A DNA stretch of 64,000 bases from Mesorhizobium sp. CA8 (GTDB taxonomy: Bacteria; Pseudomonadota; Alphaproteobacteria; Rhizobiales; Rhizobiaceae): NCBI RefSeq assembly GCF_020164955.1, contig NZ_JAIUHG010000003.1, forward strand, positions 221,617-285,616, written 5' to 3'. Within the stretch, counting starts at the first letter, position 1. Each line of letters opens with the position of its first letter. Below are positions 7,824 through 16,386 of the stretch, one piece after another. A program made the translations under genes and the position numbers. Below the pieces are notes generated by a model. It saw only the letters and a program-made list of their open reading frames with translations, did no database searches and was not told the origin of the DNA.

Positions 7824-8807
7824 ATGAACATCGCCCAGAACATCGCCGCCGGTCTCGACCGGATCCTTACGATGGAAGTCGTGCGTGTGACCGAACGGGC
7901 CGCTGTCGCGGCCGCCAGGCTGCGCGGGCGCGGCGATGAGAAGGCCGCCGATCAGGTGGCGGTGGACGCGATGCGCCAGGAGCTCAACCGGCTGGCGATC
8001 AAGGGCACGGTTGTGATCGGCGAGGGCAAGCGCGACGAGGCGCCGATGCTCTATATCGGCGAAGCGGTCGGCACCGGCAAAGGCCCCGCCGTCGACATCG
8101 CGCTCGATCCGCTCGAGGGCACGACGATCTGCGCCAAGAACCTGCCCAACGCGCTTGCCGTCATCGCGATCGCGGAAAAGGGCAGCCTGCTGTTCGCGCC
8201 CGACGTCTATATGGACAAGATCGCCATCAGCCCCGGCTATCCGGAAGACCTCATCGACATCGACGCCTCGCCGGCGGAAAACCTCGCCAATCTGGCCAAG
8301 GCCAAGGGCGTTGCCGTCTCCGACGTCACGGCCTGCATCCTTGACCGGCCGCGTCACGCCAGGCTGATCGAGGCCGTGCGCGCCACGGGCGCCGCGATCC
8401 GGCTGATCGGCGACGGCGATGTCGCGGGTGTCATCCACACCACCGATCCCGACGAGACAGGCATCGACATCTATCTCGGCACCGGCGGCGCTCCGGAGGG
8501 CGTGCTGGCCGCGGCGGCGCTTCGCTGCACCGGCGGGCAGATGCTGGGCCGGCTGATCCTCGACACGCCGGAAAAGGTGGCGCGGGCGCAGAAGATGGGC
8601 ATTTCCGACCCTAAGCGCATCTATCGCGCCCAGGACATGGCGCGAGGCGACGTGCTGTTCGCTGCGACCGGCGTCACTGACGGCAATTTGCTCGACGGGG
8701 TGAAGTTCGGCCGCACCTTCGTCACCACCCACACCATCGTGCTGCGCTCGTCCTCGCGCACGGTGCGCGAGATCAAGGCGCGTCACCAGGATCTGGACAA
8801 GTTTTGA
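7824..8807 (+). CDS. glpX: Fructose-1,6-bisphosphatase class II
   Basis: The 327-residue GlpX-type enzyme hydrolyses fructose 1,6-bisphosphate to fructose 6-phosphate in gluconeogenesis. The metal/phosphate motif DPLEGTT (about residues 90-96) and the preceding GEGKRDEAPMLYIGE segment are diagnostic of class II. The C-terminal half carries GTGGAPEGVLAAAAL. I placed the start at 7824, where GAGGA sits 8 bases upstream. The frame is open further upstream, but those residues look non-coding. It lies 181 bases after hom and 120 bases before recJ, an order I recall as common in Rhizobiales. Confidence 0.96.
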   Translation: MNIAQNIAAGLDRILTMEVVRVTERAAVAAARLRGRGDEKAADQVAVDAMRQELNRLAIKGTVVIGEGKRDEAPMLYIGEAVGTGKGPAVDIALDPLEGTTICAKNLPNALAVIAIAEKGSLLFAPDVYMDKIAISPGYPEDLIDIDASPAENLANLAKAKGVAVSDVTACILDRPRHARLIEAVRATGAAIRLIGDGDVAGVIHTTDPDETGIDIYLGTGGAPEGVLAAAALRCTGGQMLGRLILDTPEKVARAQKMGISDPKRIYRAQDMARGDVLFAATGVTDGNLLDGVKFGRTFVTTHTIVLRSSSRTVREIKARHQDLDKF

Positions 8808-8927
8808 TTTCGCCTTGCCCGGGCGCTTTTGCCGCAATCCGAGGAAACCTTCCACACCTTTCCCCGGATTGCTCGCCGCCCCGCAATTGCTCCGGCCGTC
8901 GCATATTGATATCTGCGCAAGGATGAT

Positions 8928-10730
8928 GTGCAGACGGCGCGTCGCATGACGGGCGAGAAACGGTTCTTCCTCGATGTCAGGCAGTCGGCGACCGGTGTTT
9001 CCTGGGAACACCGGCTGACTGAGCGCCAGGATATGGCCGCTTTGGCGATGGCGCAGGGCCATGGCGTGCCCGACATAGTGGCGCGGGTGCTTGCCGGGCG
9101 CGGCGTCAGCGTGGAACAGACCGCGCGCTTCCTCGACCCGACCATTCGCGAACTTTTGCCCAACCCAGCGTCGCTGACCGATATGGAGAAAGCGGCGGCA
9201 AGGCTGGCCGACGCGATCGTCGCCCACGAAAAAGTGGCGATCTTCGGCGATTACGATGTCGACGGCGCGGCCTCGTCGGCGCTCTTAAAACGCTTTATCA
9301 CGCATTTTTCCGTACTGTCCGAAATCTATATCCCGGACCGCATCTTCGAAGGCTACGGGCCCAATCCGGAAGCGATGCGGGACTTGATCTCGCGCGGCGC
9401 GAAGCTGATCGTCACCGTCGACTGCGGCACCAACAGCGCGACCTCGATCGAGGCGGCCAGAGCAGCCGGCGCCGACGTCGTGGTGCTCGACCATCACCAG
9501 GTCGGCGGCCCGCTGCCGGCGGCGGCGGCCGTGGTCAATCCCAATCGCGAGGACGACTTGTCGGGGCAGGGGCATCTGTGCGCCGCCGGCGTCGTCTTCC
9601 TGTGCCTGGTGCAGACGGCCAAGGTGCTGCGCGAGAGGCTACCCGACGCCGCGCCGGTCGACCTGCTTTCAATGCTCGATCTGGTGGCCCTGGCGACGGT
9701 CTGCGATGTGGTGCCGCTCACCGGCGTCAACCGCGCCTTCGTGGTCAAGGGGCTGCAGGTGTTGCGCCAACAAAAGAATGAGGGGCTGGCGGCGTTGGCG
9801 CGGGTCTCGCGCATCGGCGAGCCGATCAACACCTTCCATCTGTCCTTCCTGATCGGCCCTCGCATCAATGCCGGCGGCCGCATCGGCGATGCCGCGCTTG
9901 GCAGCCGGCTTTTGGCTACCGACGATCCCGTCGAGGCGGCAAGCATCGCCGAGACGCTGGACCGGTTGAACCAGGAACGGCAGCAGATGGAGCAGGAGAT
10001 GCTGGCGCAGGCGCGGGCCGAGGCCGATGCGGAGCTTGCCGGCGGCAACGGCCCCGCCGTCATCGTGACGGCCAGCAACAGCTGGCACCCCGGCATCGTC
10101 GGGCTGATCGCCTCGCGGCTCAAGGATTATGCGCGCCGGCCGGCCTTTGCCATCGCCTTCAATTCGACCGGCATCGGCACGGGCTCCGGCCGTTCGGTGA
10201 CCGGCTTCGACCTCGGCCGGCTGGTGCGCGAGGCGGCGACGGCCGGACTGATCGTCAAGGGCGGCGGTCATGCGATGGCCGCCGGCATCACCGTCGAGCG
10301 CGCGAAGCTCGGCGAGTTGCGCGCCTTCTTCGAGGAGCGCGCCGCGGCCGACGTGTTCCGGCTGCAGAATGAGGAAAGCCTGGCGATCGACGGCGCCCTG
10401 GCCGCCGAGGGCGCCACGATCGCTCTGCTCGACGCGCTAGAGAAAGCCGGGCCGTTCGGGGCCGGGCACATCGCGCCGGTGTTCGTGTTGCCGCGCCACC
10501 GGCTGACCGATGCGCGCGCGATCGGCACCAATCACATTCGGGTGGACCTGCAGTCGCAAAGCGGCGGCAACATCCAAGCCATTGCGTTCCGTGCCGTCGA
10601 CACGGCGCTCGGTGAATTCCTGTTTAAAAACAGGGGCAGGACCGTGCATATCGCCGGTTCGTTGTCGGGCAATTACTGGAACGGCAACCGCACGGTGCAG
10701 TTTCGCATCAGCGATGCGGCGCTGGCGTAA
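8928..10730 (+). CDS. recJ: Single-stranded-DNA-specific 5'-3' exonuclease RecJ
   Basis: RecJ degrades single-stranded DNA 5' to 3' in recombination and mismatch or base-excision repair. The 600-residue protein has the DHH phosphoesterase motifs: DYDVDG at residues 108-113, DCGTNS, and DHH at 188-190. The DHHA1 segment GGHAMAAGIT (about 446) and a C-terminal OB-like region follow. The start is uncertain. GTG at 8928 has AGGA 5 bases before it, while ATG at 8946 would give MTGEKRFFLD, which matches my memory of rhizobial RecJ starts. It is downstream of glpX. Confidence 0.95.
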   Translation: MQTARRMTGEKRFFLDVRQSATGVSWEHRLTERQDMAALAMAQGHGVPDIVARVLAGRGVSVEQTARFLDPTIRELLPNPASLTDMEKAAARLADAIVAHEKVAIFGDYDVDGAASSALLKRFITHFSVLSEIYIPDRIFEGYGPNPEAMRDLISRGAKLIVTVDCGTNSATSIEAARAAGADVVVLDHHQVGGPLPAAAAVVNPNREDDLSGQGHLCAAGVVFLCLVQTAKVLRERLPDAAPVDLLSMLDLVALATVCDVVPLTGVNRAFVVKGLQVLRQQKNEGLAALARVSRIGEPINTFHLSFLIGPRINAGGRIGDAALGSRLLATDDPVEAASIAETLDRLNQERQQMEQEMLAQARAEADAELAGGNGPAVIVTASNSWHPGIVGLIASRLKDYARRPAFAIAFNSTGIGTGSGRSVTGFDLGRLVREAATAGLIVKGGGHAMAAGITVERAKLGELRAFFEERAAADVFRLQNEESLAIDGALAAEGATIALLDALEKAGPFGAGHIAPVFVLPRHRLTDARAIGTNHIRVDLQSQSGGNIQAIAFRAVDTALGEFLFKNRGRTVHIAGSLSGNYWNGNRTVQFRISDAALA

Positions 10731-10738
10731 GGTGGGCT

Positions 10739-10751
10739 GATATTCAGGTGA
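10739..10751. repeat. Short copy of an intergenic repeat motif (GATATTCAGGTGA)
   Basis: These 13 bases, just after the recJ stop, are identical to 36679-36691, part of a long palindrome after tadC. Here the inverted arm is missing. Further on, CCACC and GGTGG around 10758-10778 could form a weak hairpin between the convergent recJ and patatin genes. Confidence 0.4.
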
Positions 10752-10785
10752 TGCCGGCCACCTTGAGAATGGCGGTGGACTGCAA

Positions 10786-11751
10786 TCACACCAGAACGGA
10801 CTGCAGCCGGGTCAGTTCGCTGATCTGCGCCTTCGTCGCCTGGTAGCCGATGCTGATCGCCTCGTCGGCGCGGTGGAATTCGGTCAGGCCGATATGGCTG
10901 AGTTTCGGCTGCAGCGACATATCCGGTGGGTCGCCGGCCAGTCTGGCGCGCGAAATCCGGTCCTGGATGATGTTGAACGCCTCGACCATCACGCCGGTGA
11001 TGCCAAGGCGGGTATGATGGGCCTGATGTTCCGGCTGGCCGGATCTCGGCGCGTCATTCTCTACGACCAGTTCACCGGCGCTGTGCTTTATCACGGCCGC
11101 GCGGCCGAACAGGTCGTAGTGCAGGTTGACGGCGACGACGAGCGGCTGCTCATAGGCGCGGCAGACCGACACAGGCACCGGATTGACCAGCGCGCCGTCG
11201 ACCAGGATGCGGCCGTTGCAGTTCACCGGTTCGAAAACGCCCGGCAGCGCGTAGGAAGCGCGCATGGCGGTGATCAGCGAGCCATTCGACAGCCAGATCT
11301 CATGGCCGGTGCGAATTTCCGAGGTGACGGCGACAAAGGGCTTCGACAAGTTCTCGAAGCGGACGCCGGCCAGATGCTCGCGCAGCCGCGCGTCGAGCTT
11401 CATGCCGCCGAACAGACCGCTGCCGCGCAGATTGAGATCAAGAAGGCCGAAGATGCGCCGCTTGGTCAGGCTTCGGGCAAACTCCTCCAGCTCGTCGAGC
11501 TTACCGGCAAGATAGCAGCCGCCGACCAGCGCGCCGATCGAGGTGCCGGCAATCATCGATACTTCGATGCCGGCCTCGTCGAGCGCGCGCAGCACGCCGA
11601 TATGAGCCCAGCCCCTGGCGCAACCGCCGCCGAGCGCCAGCGAAATGCCGATTTTCTTCTGAGACTTCGGGTCAGATGCGCCGCCGGACGATGCCGGGCC
11701 ATTGGCCTCCCGAACGTCAGGTCTGCTGCGCAATGACGCCCATTCGAGCAT
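10786..11751 (-). CDS. Patatin-like phospholipase (RssA/YchK-type)
   Basis: The 321-residue protein has the patatin catalytic dyad: nucleophile elbow GTSIG (Ser71) and DGA in LVDGALVNPVPV. The oxyanion loop GGGCARGWAHIGVL comes before them. Such enzymes are serine acyl hydrolases acting on phospholipids or other esters. The bacterial RssA group has no settled substrate. No signal peptide is seen, so it is likely cytoplasmic or membrane-associated. Two adjacent ATGs occur; I chose the second, which has GGGAGA 6 bases upstream. It follows hisI on the same strand after 84 bases and may be the last gene of a folE-hisI-patatin transcript. Confidence 0.88.
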   Translation of the reverse strand: MLEWASLRSRPDVREANGPASSGGASDPKSQKKIGISLALGGGCARGWAHIGVLRALDEAGIEVSMIAGTSIGALVGGCYLAGKLDELEEFARSLTKRRIFGLLDLNLRGSGLFGGMKLDARLREHLAGVRFENLSKPFVAVTSEIRTGHEIWLSNGSLITAMRASYALPGVFEPVNCNGRILVDGALVNPVPVSVCRAYEQPLVVAVNLHYDLFGRAAVIKHSAGELVVENDAPRSGQPEHQAHHTRLGITGVMVEAFNIIQDRISRARLAGDPPDMSLQPKLSHIGLTEFHRADEAISIGYQATKAQISELTRLQSVLV

Positions 11752-11835
11752 CATGATCTCCCTTGTCCCATATCCCTTCTACCAAAAGGATATTTGAGAA
11801 TAGTGAATCTGAGTGGTTTGTGAATATCGAATGGT

Positions 11836-12294
11836 TCACACCGGCTTCAGATACGTCTGGTTCGCATCGAACAGCAGCTTGCTGCCATCGCCGGCAAGCA
11901 CCGCTTTGCCGTCGCTGAGCCCCACCGTCCGATAAAAACAAGAACGCCGTCCGGTGTGGCAGGTTGCGTCGTGGCCCAACACTTTGACGCGCAACCATAT
12001 CGCGTCTTGGTCACAATCCGTGCGCATCTCGACGACCTGCTGGAAATTGCCCGAGGTCTCGCCCTTCTTCCACAGCGCGTTGCGCGAGCGCGACCAGTAA
12101 TGGGCAATGCCGGTCTCGAGCGTAAGCGCCAGCGCCTCGGCGTTCATATGCGCGACCATCAACAGCATGCCGTCGCCGGCATCGGTGACGACGACGGTGA
12201 CGAGGCCTGCGGCATCGAAGCGCGGAGATAGGACGGAGCCTTCCTCCAACGCTTTCTTGTCGGACGGGGCTTTGGGGAATTGCAGTGCCGACAT
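11836..12294 (-). CDS. hisI: Phosphoribosyl-AMP cyclohydrolase
   Basis: HisI opens the adenine ring of phosphoribosyl-AMP in the third step of histidine synthesis. The 152-residue single-domain form carries [31 protein letters not shown], the metal-binding DCDQDA and the Cys-containing [11 protein letters not shown]. It is not fused to HisE. It lies 43 bases after folE on the same strand. The two reactions are chemically alike (opening of a purine ring by water), which may explain the pairing. Confidence 0.97.
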   Translation of the reverse strand: MSALQFPKAPSDKKALEEGSVLSPRFDAAGLVTVVVTDAGDGMLLMVAHMNAEALALTLETGIAHYWSRSRNALWKKGETSGNFQQVVEMRTDCDQDAIWLRVKVLGHDATCHTGRRSCFYRTVGLSDGKAVLAGDGSKLLFDANQTYLKPV

Positions 12295-12337
12295 CGCCGG
12301 TCGATCTTTCTTTCTAGTGGCAGGCGATGGCCGGCGA

Positions 12338-12970
12338 TCAGCCGCCTGCGCGCACCATGGTGACGAAACGGACCTGCTCCTCGGGCGTATCCTTGAAGAC
12401 GCCCGTGAAGGTCGAGGTCAGCGTGGTCGAATCCTGCTTGCGGATGCCGCGCATGGCCATGCACATATGCTCGGCCTCGAGCATGACGGCGACGCCGCGC
12501 GGGTTGAGCACGTCCTGGATGACGCCGGCGATCTGCGCGGTCATTGCCTCCTGCGTCTGCAGGCGGTGCGCGAAGATGTCGACAACGCGCGCGATCTTCG
12601 ACAGGCCGACCACCTTGCCGTCCGGCAGATAGCCGACATGCGCCTTGCCGATGATCGGCACCATGTGATGCTCGCAATGCGAATGGAATTTTATGTTCCT
12701 GACGATGACGAGATCGTCATAGCCCGCGACTTCCTCGAAGGTGCGGCCAAGCTCGTCGGCCGGGCACATGTCATAGCCGTTGAACATTTCGCGGAAGGCT
12801 TTGGTGACGCGCTTGGGCGTGTCGACCAGACCTTCGCGGTCCGGATTGTCGCCGGTCCAGCGCAAAAGCGTGCGCACGGCGGCCTCGACCTCGGCTTCGC
12901 TCGGCCGGTCGGTGACGGGCTTTTCCAAATATTCGGACGGGGGCATGATTTTCTTGATGACGGCATCCAT
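12338..12970 (-). CDS. folE: GTP cyclohydrolase I
   Basis: FolE converts GTP to 7,8-dihydroneopterin triphosphate, the first step toward folate. The 210-residue protein shows the zinc and catalytic segment [12 protein letters not shown], then [17 protein letters not shown] and RLQTQE, all hallmarks of the type I enzyme. The start at 12970 has GGGAG 9 bases upstream. The frame is open to 13171, but that stretch overlaps non-coding DNA. It heads the minus-strand set folE-hisI-patatin and diverges from the scaffold gene at 13207. Confidence 0.97.
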   Translation of the reverse strand: MDAVIKKIMPPSEYLEKPVTDRPSEAEVEAAVRTLLRWTGDNPDREGLVDTPKRVTKAFREMFNGYDMCPADELGRTFEEVAGYDDLVIVRNIKFHSHCEHHMVPIIGKAHVGYLPDGKVVGLSKIARVVDIFAHRLQTQEAMTAQIAGVIQDVLNPRGVAVMLEAEHMCMAMRGIRKQDSTTLTSTFTGVFKDTPEEQVRFVTMVRAGG

Positions 12971-13206
12971 AAAGGCGTCTCCCGTAGTCCCACTCAAAGG
13001 TGGGACGAGTTGAACGGACCACGACCTTTTGGGTGAAAATCGCCCATTTCCATCCCGCAAGCGGCGTGAACAGATGAGCAAGGACAATGGCTTCCAGTCG
13101 CCTTGTCGATGCCCGACTGCCAACATTATATATGGGCACAGCAGAGCGAAAGGAAGACGCGAGAGCGGCAAAGCCTGTTCGCTGGGCGGCGACGGATTGG
13201 AAAAAT

Positions 13207-13653
13207 ATGATCGACGACGTCTACAATGCGAAAATTCTCGGATTCGCCGGGAATATAGGGCGGATCGGCCGGCTGGACGATGCCGATGCGACCGCCAGGG
13301 CGCATTCCAAATTGTGCGGCTCCACCGTCACCGTCGACCTCAAGATGGACGGCGATGTGGTGACCGATTTCGCCCATGACGTGAAGGCCTGCGCGCTCGG
13401 CCAGGCCTCGTCCTCGATCATGGCCCAGCATGTGGTCGGCGCCAGCGCTGACGAATTGCGCGCCGTGCGCGAAACCATGCTGAAGATGCTGAAGGAGAAT
13501 GGCGCGCCGCCGGAAGGCCGCTTCGCCGACCTCAAATATCTGGAACCGGTACGCGACTACAAGGCGCGCCACGCCTCGACCATGCTGACCTTCGATGCGG
13601 TGGTCGACGCGATCGGCCAGATCGAGAAGAAGCGCGCCGGAAAGGCGGCTTGA
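13207..13653 (+). CDS. IscU/SufU-like Fe-S scaffold protein lacking the third cluster cysteine
   Basis: The 148-residue protein has the NifU N-terminal fold of Fe-S cluster scaffolds. Cys37 (KLCGST) and Cys62 ([11 protein letters not shown]) match the first two cluster ligands of IscU/SufU. At the third position, where the family usually has Cys, the sequence reads ARHASTM with Ser124. I recall related rhizobial proteins sharing this substitution, so it may be a lineage variant, not damage. A role in Fe-S assembly is inferred. The ATG at 13207 begins [11 protein letters not shown]; the upstream open frame lacks family resemblance. No isc or suf gene is nearby. Confidence 0.82.
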   Translation: MIDDVYNAKILGFAGNIGRIGRLDDADATARAHSKLCGSTVTVDLKMDGDVVTDFAHDVKACALGQASSSIMAQHVVGASADELRAVRETMLKMLKENGAPPEGRFADLKYLEPVRDYKARHASTMLTFDAVVDAIGQIEKKRAGKAA

Positions 13654-13662
13654 ACATAGCGC

Positions 13663-14568
13663 TTAGGCCGCTCCCCTGGTGACAGCGAACTCGCTTCGGA
13701 TCCAGTCGGCGAACGCCTTGGCGGGTTCCGGCAGGTCCGTCATGCTCCTGGCCACCAGCCAATAGGCACCGGAAGCGACATCGATTTCGAACGGCTTGAT
13801 CAAAGTGCCCGACGCGAGCTCCTCGCCGACCTGCAACAGATCGCCGAGCGCCACGCCATGTCCGAGCAGCGCGGCCTGTTTCGAAAGCGAGACATCGGCC
13901 AGCATCGGGCCACGTGCAGGCACCGCCTCGGCGGGCACGCCAGCGGCCTGGAACCAGCGCGCCCAACCCTGGCGGTTTTCCTCATGCAGCAGCGTGTAAT
14001 GGCGAAGGTCGATCGGCTTTTCGAGCGGAGGGCCGGAGGCGAGCAGCGCCGGCGACAGAACCGGTGAATCGACGGTCGAGGCCAAGCGCTCGGCCTCGCT
14101 GCGCGGCCATGAGGTGGCGTGCGCGCTGAAGCGCAGGGCAAGCTCGGGCTGATCGCTGCGGAACTCGATCGGCCGTGGATCGACTTCGAGGGACACATCA
14201 ATGTCGGGCCGCAACTGGCGAAAACGATTGAGCCGAGGCAGCAGCCATATGGCGGCAAGGGATGGTTCGACGCTGACGCGGACAATCGCCTGCGCCGGCG
14301 AGGCCGTGAGCTCCGAAAGCACGCGGTCGATGTCGTCGAAGCTTCTGACCAATCGGTCGAGCAGCAGATGTCCCGCATCCGTCAGCTCGACGCGGCGATG
14401 GAGGCGCAGAAACAGCGGTCTGCCCAAGAAGGTCTCAAGCTCGCGTATCTGCCGGCTGATCGCGGCCTGCGAGACGTAAAGCTCCTCGGCCGCCCGGCTG
14501 AAACTCAAATGCCGGCCGGCCGTCTCGAAGCTCCTGAGCGCTGTCAGCGGCAGCCGGCCACGCTTCAT
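13663..14568 (-). CDS. LysR-family transcriptional regulator (GcvA-like)
   Basis: The 301-residue protein has an N-terminal winged helix-turn-helix (about residues 5-65, with LSFSRAAEELYVSQAAISRQIREL) and a periplasmic-binding-like effector domain (about 90-295). MKRGRLPLTALRSFE resembles the GcvA/AmpR branch of LysR proteins. I chose the ATG at 14568; an ATG at 14583 would add five residues. It diverges from the 53-residue ORF at 14661, which LysR regulators often control. A chromosomal class D beta-lactamase lies 840 bases away, so an AmpR-like role is conceivable but unsupported. Confidence 0.9.
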   Translation of the reverse strand: MKRGRLPLTALRSFETAGRHLSFSRAAEELYVSQAAISRQIRELETFLGRPLFLRLHRRVELTDAGHLLLDRLVRSFDDIDRVLSELTASPAQAIVRVSVEPSLAAIWLLPRLNRFRQLRPDIDVSLEVDPRPIEFRSDQPELALRFSAHATSWPRSEAERLASTVDSPVLSPALLASGPPLEKPIDLRHYTLLHEENRQGWARWFQAAGVPAEAVPARGPMLADVSLSKQAALLGHGVALGDLLQVGEELASGTLIKPFEIDVASGAYWLVARSMTDLPEPAKAFADWIRSEFAVTRGAA

Positions 14569-14660
14569 GTCGCATAACCTCAAGTTATTCGACGCGGAAA
14601 TTATACTCGTTTGAGAGGGAAGGCCAGCGGCAGTCTAATCCGTTTCAAAGGAGACCTGCC

Positions 14661-14822
14661 ATGAACGAGTTCCTGGCCATTTTCAGCGACGTGATACGGA
14701 TAGCTACCTTCCAATGGCACGGCGAAGTCGTGCGCGGCGAACACCACCATAACTGTCGCGATCTTCCCCATCACCATCGCCCATGGGACGGCAGTCATCC
14801 CGTCCGGCACTCCAGACCTTGA
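14661..14822 (+). CDS. Small ORF (53 residues), divergent from the LysR gene, unknown
   Basis: An ATG at 14661 has a near-ideal AAAGGAG 7 bases upstream and opens a 53-codon frame ending in TGA at 14820-14822. The N-terminal half, MNEFLAIFSDVIRIATFQWH, is amphipathic and could form a helix. The second half is rich in His and Arg (HHH at about 28-30 and 37-39), which could bind metal or be out-of-frame read-through of a decayed gene. I do not recognise it. Its position opposite a LysR gene is typical of regulator targets. The minus-strand frame across the same bases looks like a shadow. Confidence 0.5.
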   Translation: MNEFLAIFSDVIRIATFQWHGEVVRGEHHHNCRDLPHHHRPWDGSHPVRHSRP

Positions 14823-14887
14823 GGGCAAAAGCATTGCGTTTCAGCGCCGAAGCCCACATCTATCGCAGTGAAACAGGCTGCGGAGCG

Positions 14888-15262
14888 ATGGGCGACCATT
14901 CCGGACATACGCACGGCACCCGGCCGATGCAACACGGGCGCAACTGGACGGGGCCCTGGCGCAAGACACCCGGGCGCGTCCTGGGCACGTCGCTCGTGCG
15001 CCTCTATCAACTGACGCTCTCAGGCTTCGTCGGCAACAGCTGCCGGCACCTGCCGACCTGCTCCGAATATGCCCACGAGGCGATTGCCCGCCATGGCCTG
15101 TGGGCGGGCGGCTGGATGGGACTGTTCCGGGTGCTGCGCTGCGGGCCGTTCGGAACGCATGGCCTCGACCGCGTGCCGGAGACGCTCGAGGCGCGTTATG
15201 TCTGGTTCATGCCCTGGCGCTACTGGCATATCGGCAAAACGCACAGCGAACCCGAAATCTAG
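14888..15262 (+). CDS. yidD: Membrane protein insertion efficiency factor YidD
   Basis: YidD assists YidC-dependent insertion of membrane proteins. The conserved core is present: GNSCRHLPTCSEYAHEAI, HGLWAGGWMG, LRCGPFGTHGLDRVP, with the three family cysteines. At 124 residues it is longer than many YidD proteins because of a His/Thr-rich N-terminus (MGDHSGHTHGTRP) and a C-terminal tail. The start is uncertain: ATG 14888 begins the His-rich leader, and ATG 14927 would begin near the conserved part. An even longer frame starts at 14783 but overlaps the 53-residue ORF. The usual neighbours rpmH, rnpA and yidC are absent, as is common in rhizobia. Confidence 0.9.
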   Translation: MGDHSGHTHGTRPMQHGRNWTGPWRKTPGRVLGTSLVRLYQLTLSGFVGNSCRHLPTCSEYAHEAIARHGLWAGGWMGLFRVLRCGPFGTHGLDRVPETLEARYVWFMPWRYWHIGKTHSEPEI

Positions 15263-15407
15263 TTGCTTCGCCGTCCCGCGCGACGCCGACTTTAACGGTC
15301 CGGTAGGGTTAACGCGAAGCTGCACGAACACTGCGAATTTGAGACAAAATCGAGACAAGTCGCCTCGCTAAGCCGCTCCCGTAATCTCATACCGGAGTGA
15401 CTTCGCC

Positions 15408-16220
15408 ATGCGCCAGATGGACCGCTACCCCTTCATTTTCGCCATCGTCCTTTTCCTTCTGGCCTGGATGCTGGGCTTGCCTGTGCGGGCGCAATCGGCG
15501 CCGCTCGGCGACATCCACTGCACGCTGATCCAGGACCAGCAAAGCGGCGCGACACTTTACCAGGATGGCGTCTGCGACCAGCGCGTCAGCCCGGCCTCGA
15601 CGTTCAAGGTGCCCCTGGCGCTGATCGGCTACGATGCCGGCATCCTGAGCGACCAGCATACGCCGAGCTGGGAGTACAAGCCGGAGTTCAAGGCGGCGAA
15701 GCGCGACCAAAAGACCGTCGATCCGACGATCTGGGAACGCGATTCCATCGTCTGGTACTCGCGCGAAATCACGCGGAGGCTCGGCGTAGAGAAGTTCGCC
15801 GGCTACCTGTCGAAATTCGGCTATGGCAACAAGGACGTCTCGGGCGATGCCGGCAAGGGCAATGGGCTGACGCAATCCTGGATCAATTCCTCGCTCGAAA
15901 TATCGCCGGTCGAGCAGACGGCTTTTCTGCGCGAGCTGCTCGCTGGCACGATGCCGGTGTCGGCGAAGGCGCATGAGATGACCAGGGCTATCCTGCCGAC
16001 CTTCGCGGCAGGGGACTGGACGGTGCAAGGCAAGACAGGCAGCACCAGGCTCGGCCAGGACGGCAAGCGCTCGCTCGGCTGGTTCGTCGGCTGGGCCGGG
16101 AAGGACGGCCGTCGCATCGTCTTTGCAAGACTGGTCGTCGATGCCAAGCGTACCGGAGAGCCGAAGGGTCTCGCGACACGGGCGGCGTTCCTGAAGGATT
16201 TGCCCGGCCTCACCAAATAG
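15408..16220 (+). CDS. Class D (OXA-type) beta-lactamase
   Basis: The 270-residue precursor has an N-terminal signal peptide (hydrophobic 8-24, cleavage probably after VRAQS) for export to the periplasm. The class D active site is complete: Ser64-T-F-Lys67 (the lysine is carboxylated in this class), S113-I-V115, the YGN-like FGYGN, and K209-T-G. Trp residues around WYS and WINSSLEIS also fit. It should hydrolyse penicillins; the spectrum cannot be read from sequence. A dedicated regulator is not adjacent. It is flanked by housekeeping genes with similar composition, so it looks like a resident gene and not a recent cassette. Confidence 0.92.
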   Translation: MRQMDRYPFIFAIVLFLLAWMLGLPVRAQSAPLGDIHCTLIQDQQSGATLYQDGVCDQRVSPASTFKVPLALIGYDAGILSDQHTPSWEYKPEFKAAKRDQKTVDPTIWERDSIVWYSREITRRLGVEKFAGYLSKFGYGNKDVSGDAGKGNGLTQSWINSSLEISPVEQTAFLRELLAGTMPVSAKAHEMTRAILPTFAAGDWTVQGKTGSTRLGQDGKRSLGWFVGWAGKDGRRIVFARLVVDAKRTGEPKGLATRAAFLKDLPGLTK

Positions 16221-16314
16221 AACGGCCTATCAAATAGATGGCTGGCGGCTTTACGGCGGAGGAAACTCCTCATAAAAGACTGCCGCTGCCGGACGCCTCC
16301 GGCTGACCCTCTGC

Positions 16315-16368
16315 ATGCCGCAACGCATCCTGCGGCATCGCATTTCACCACCCGCGCTCGTTTGCGGG
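16315..16368 (+). promoter_or_regulatory. Two hairpins in the thrS leader
   Basis: ATGCCGCA at 16315-16322 pairs perfectly with TGCGGCAT at 16331-16338. CCCGC at 16351-16355 pairs with GCGGG at 16364-16368, ending 9 bases before the AGGAG at 16376-16380 that serves thrS. The second loop contains CTCGTTT, which has the shape of an anticodon loop with U33 and the Thr anticodon CGU. E. coli thrS is known to be self-regulated by tRNA-like hairpins next to its ribosome-binding site. Whether the same holds here is speculation. Confidence 0.4.
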
Positions 16369-16386
16369 ACTGGATAGGAGAACCCG

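Noticed and set aside
16221..16386. T-box riboswitch for thrS
   Set aside because: No T-box consensus, specifier stem or terminator/antiterminator pair; T-boxes are mainly in Gram-positive bacteria.
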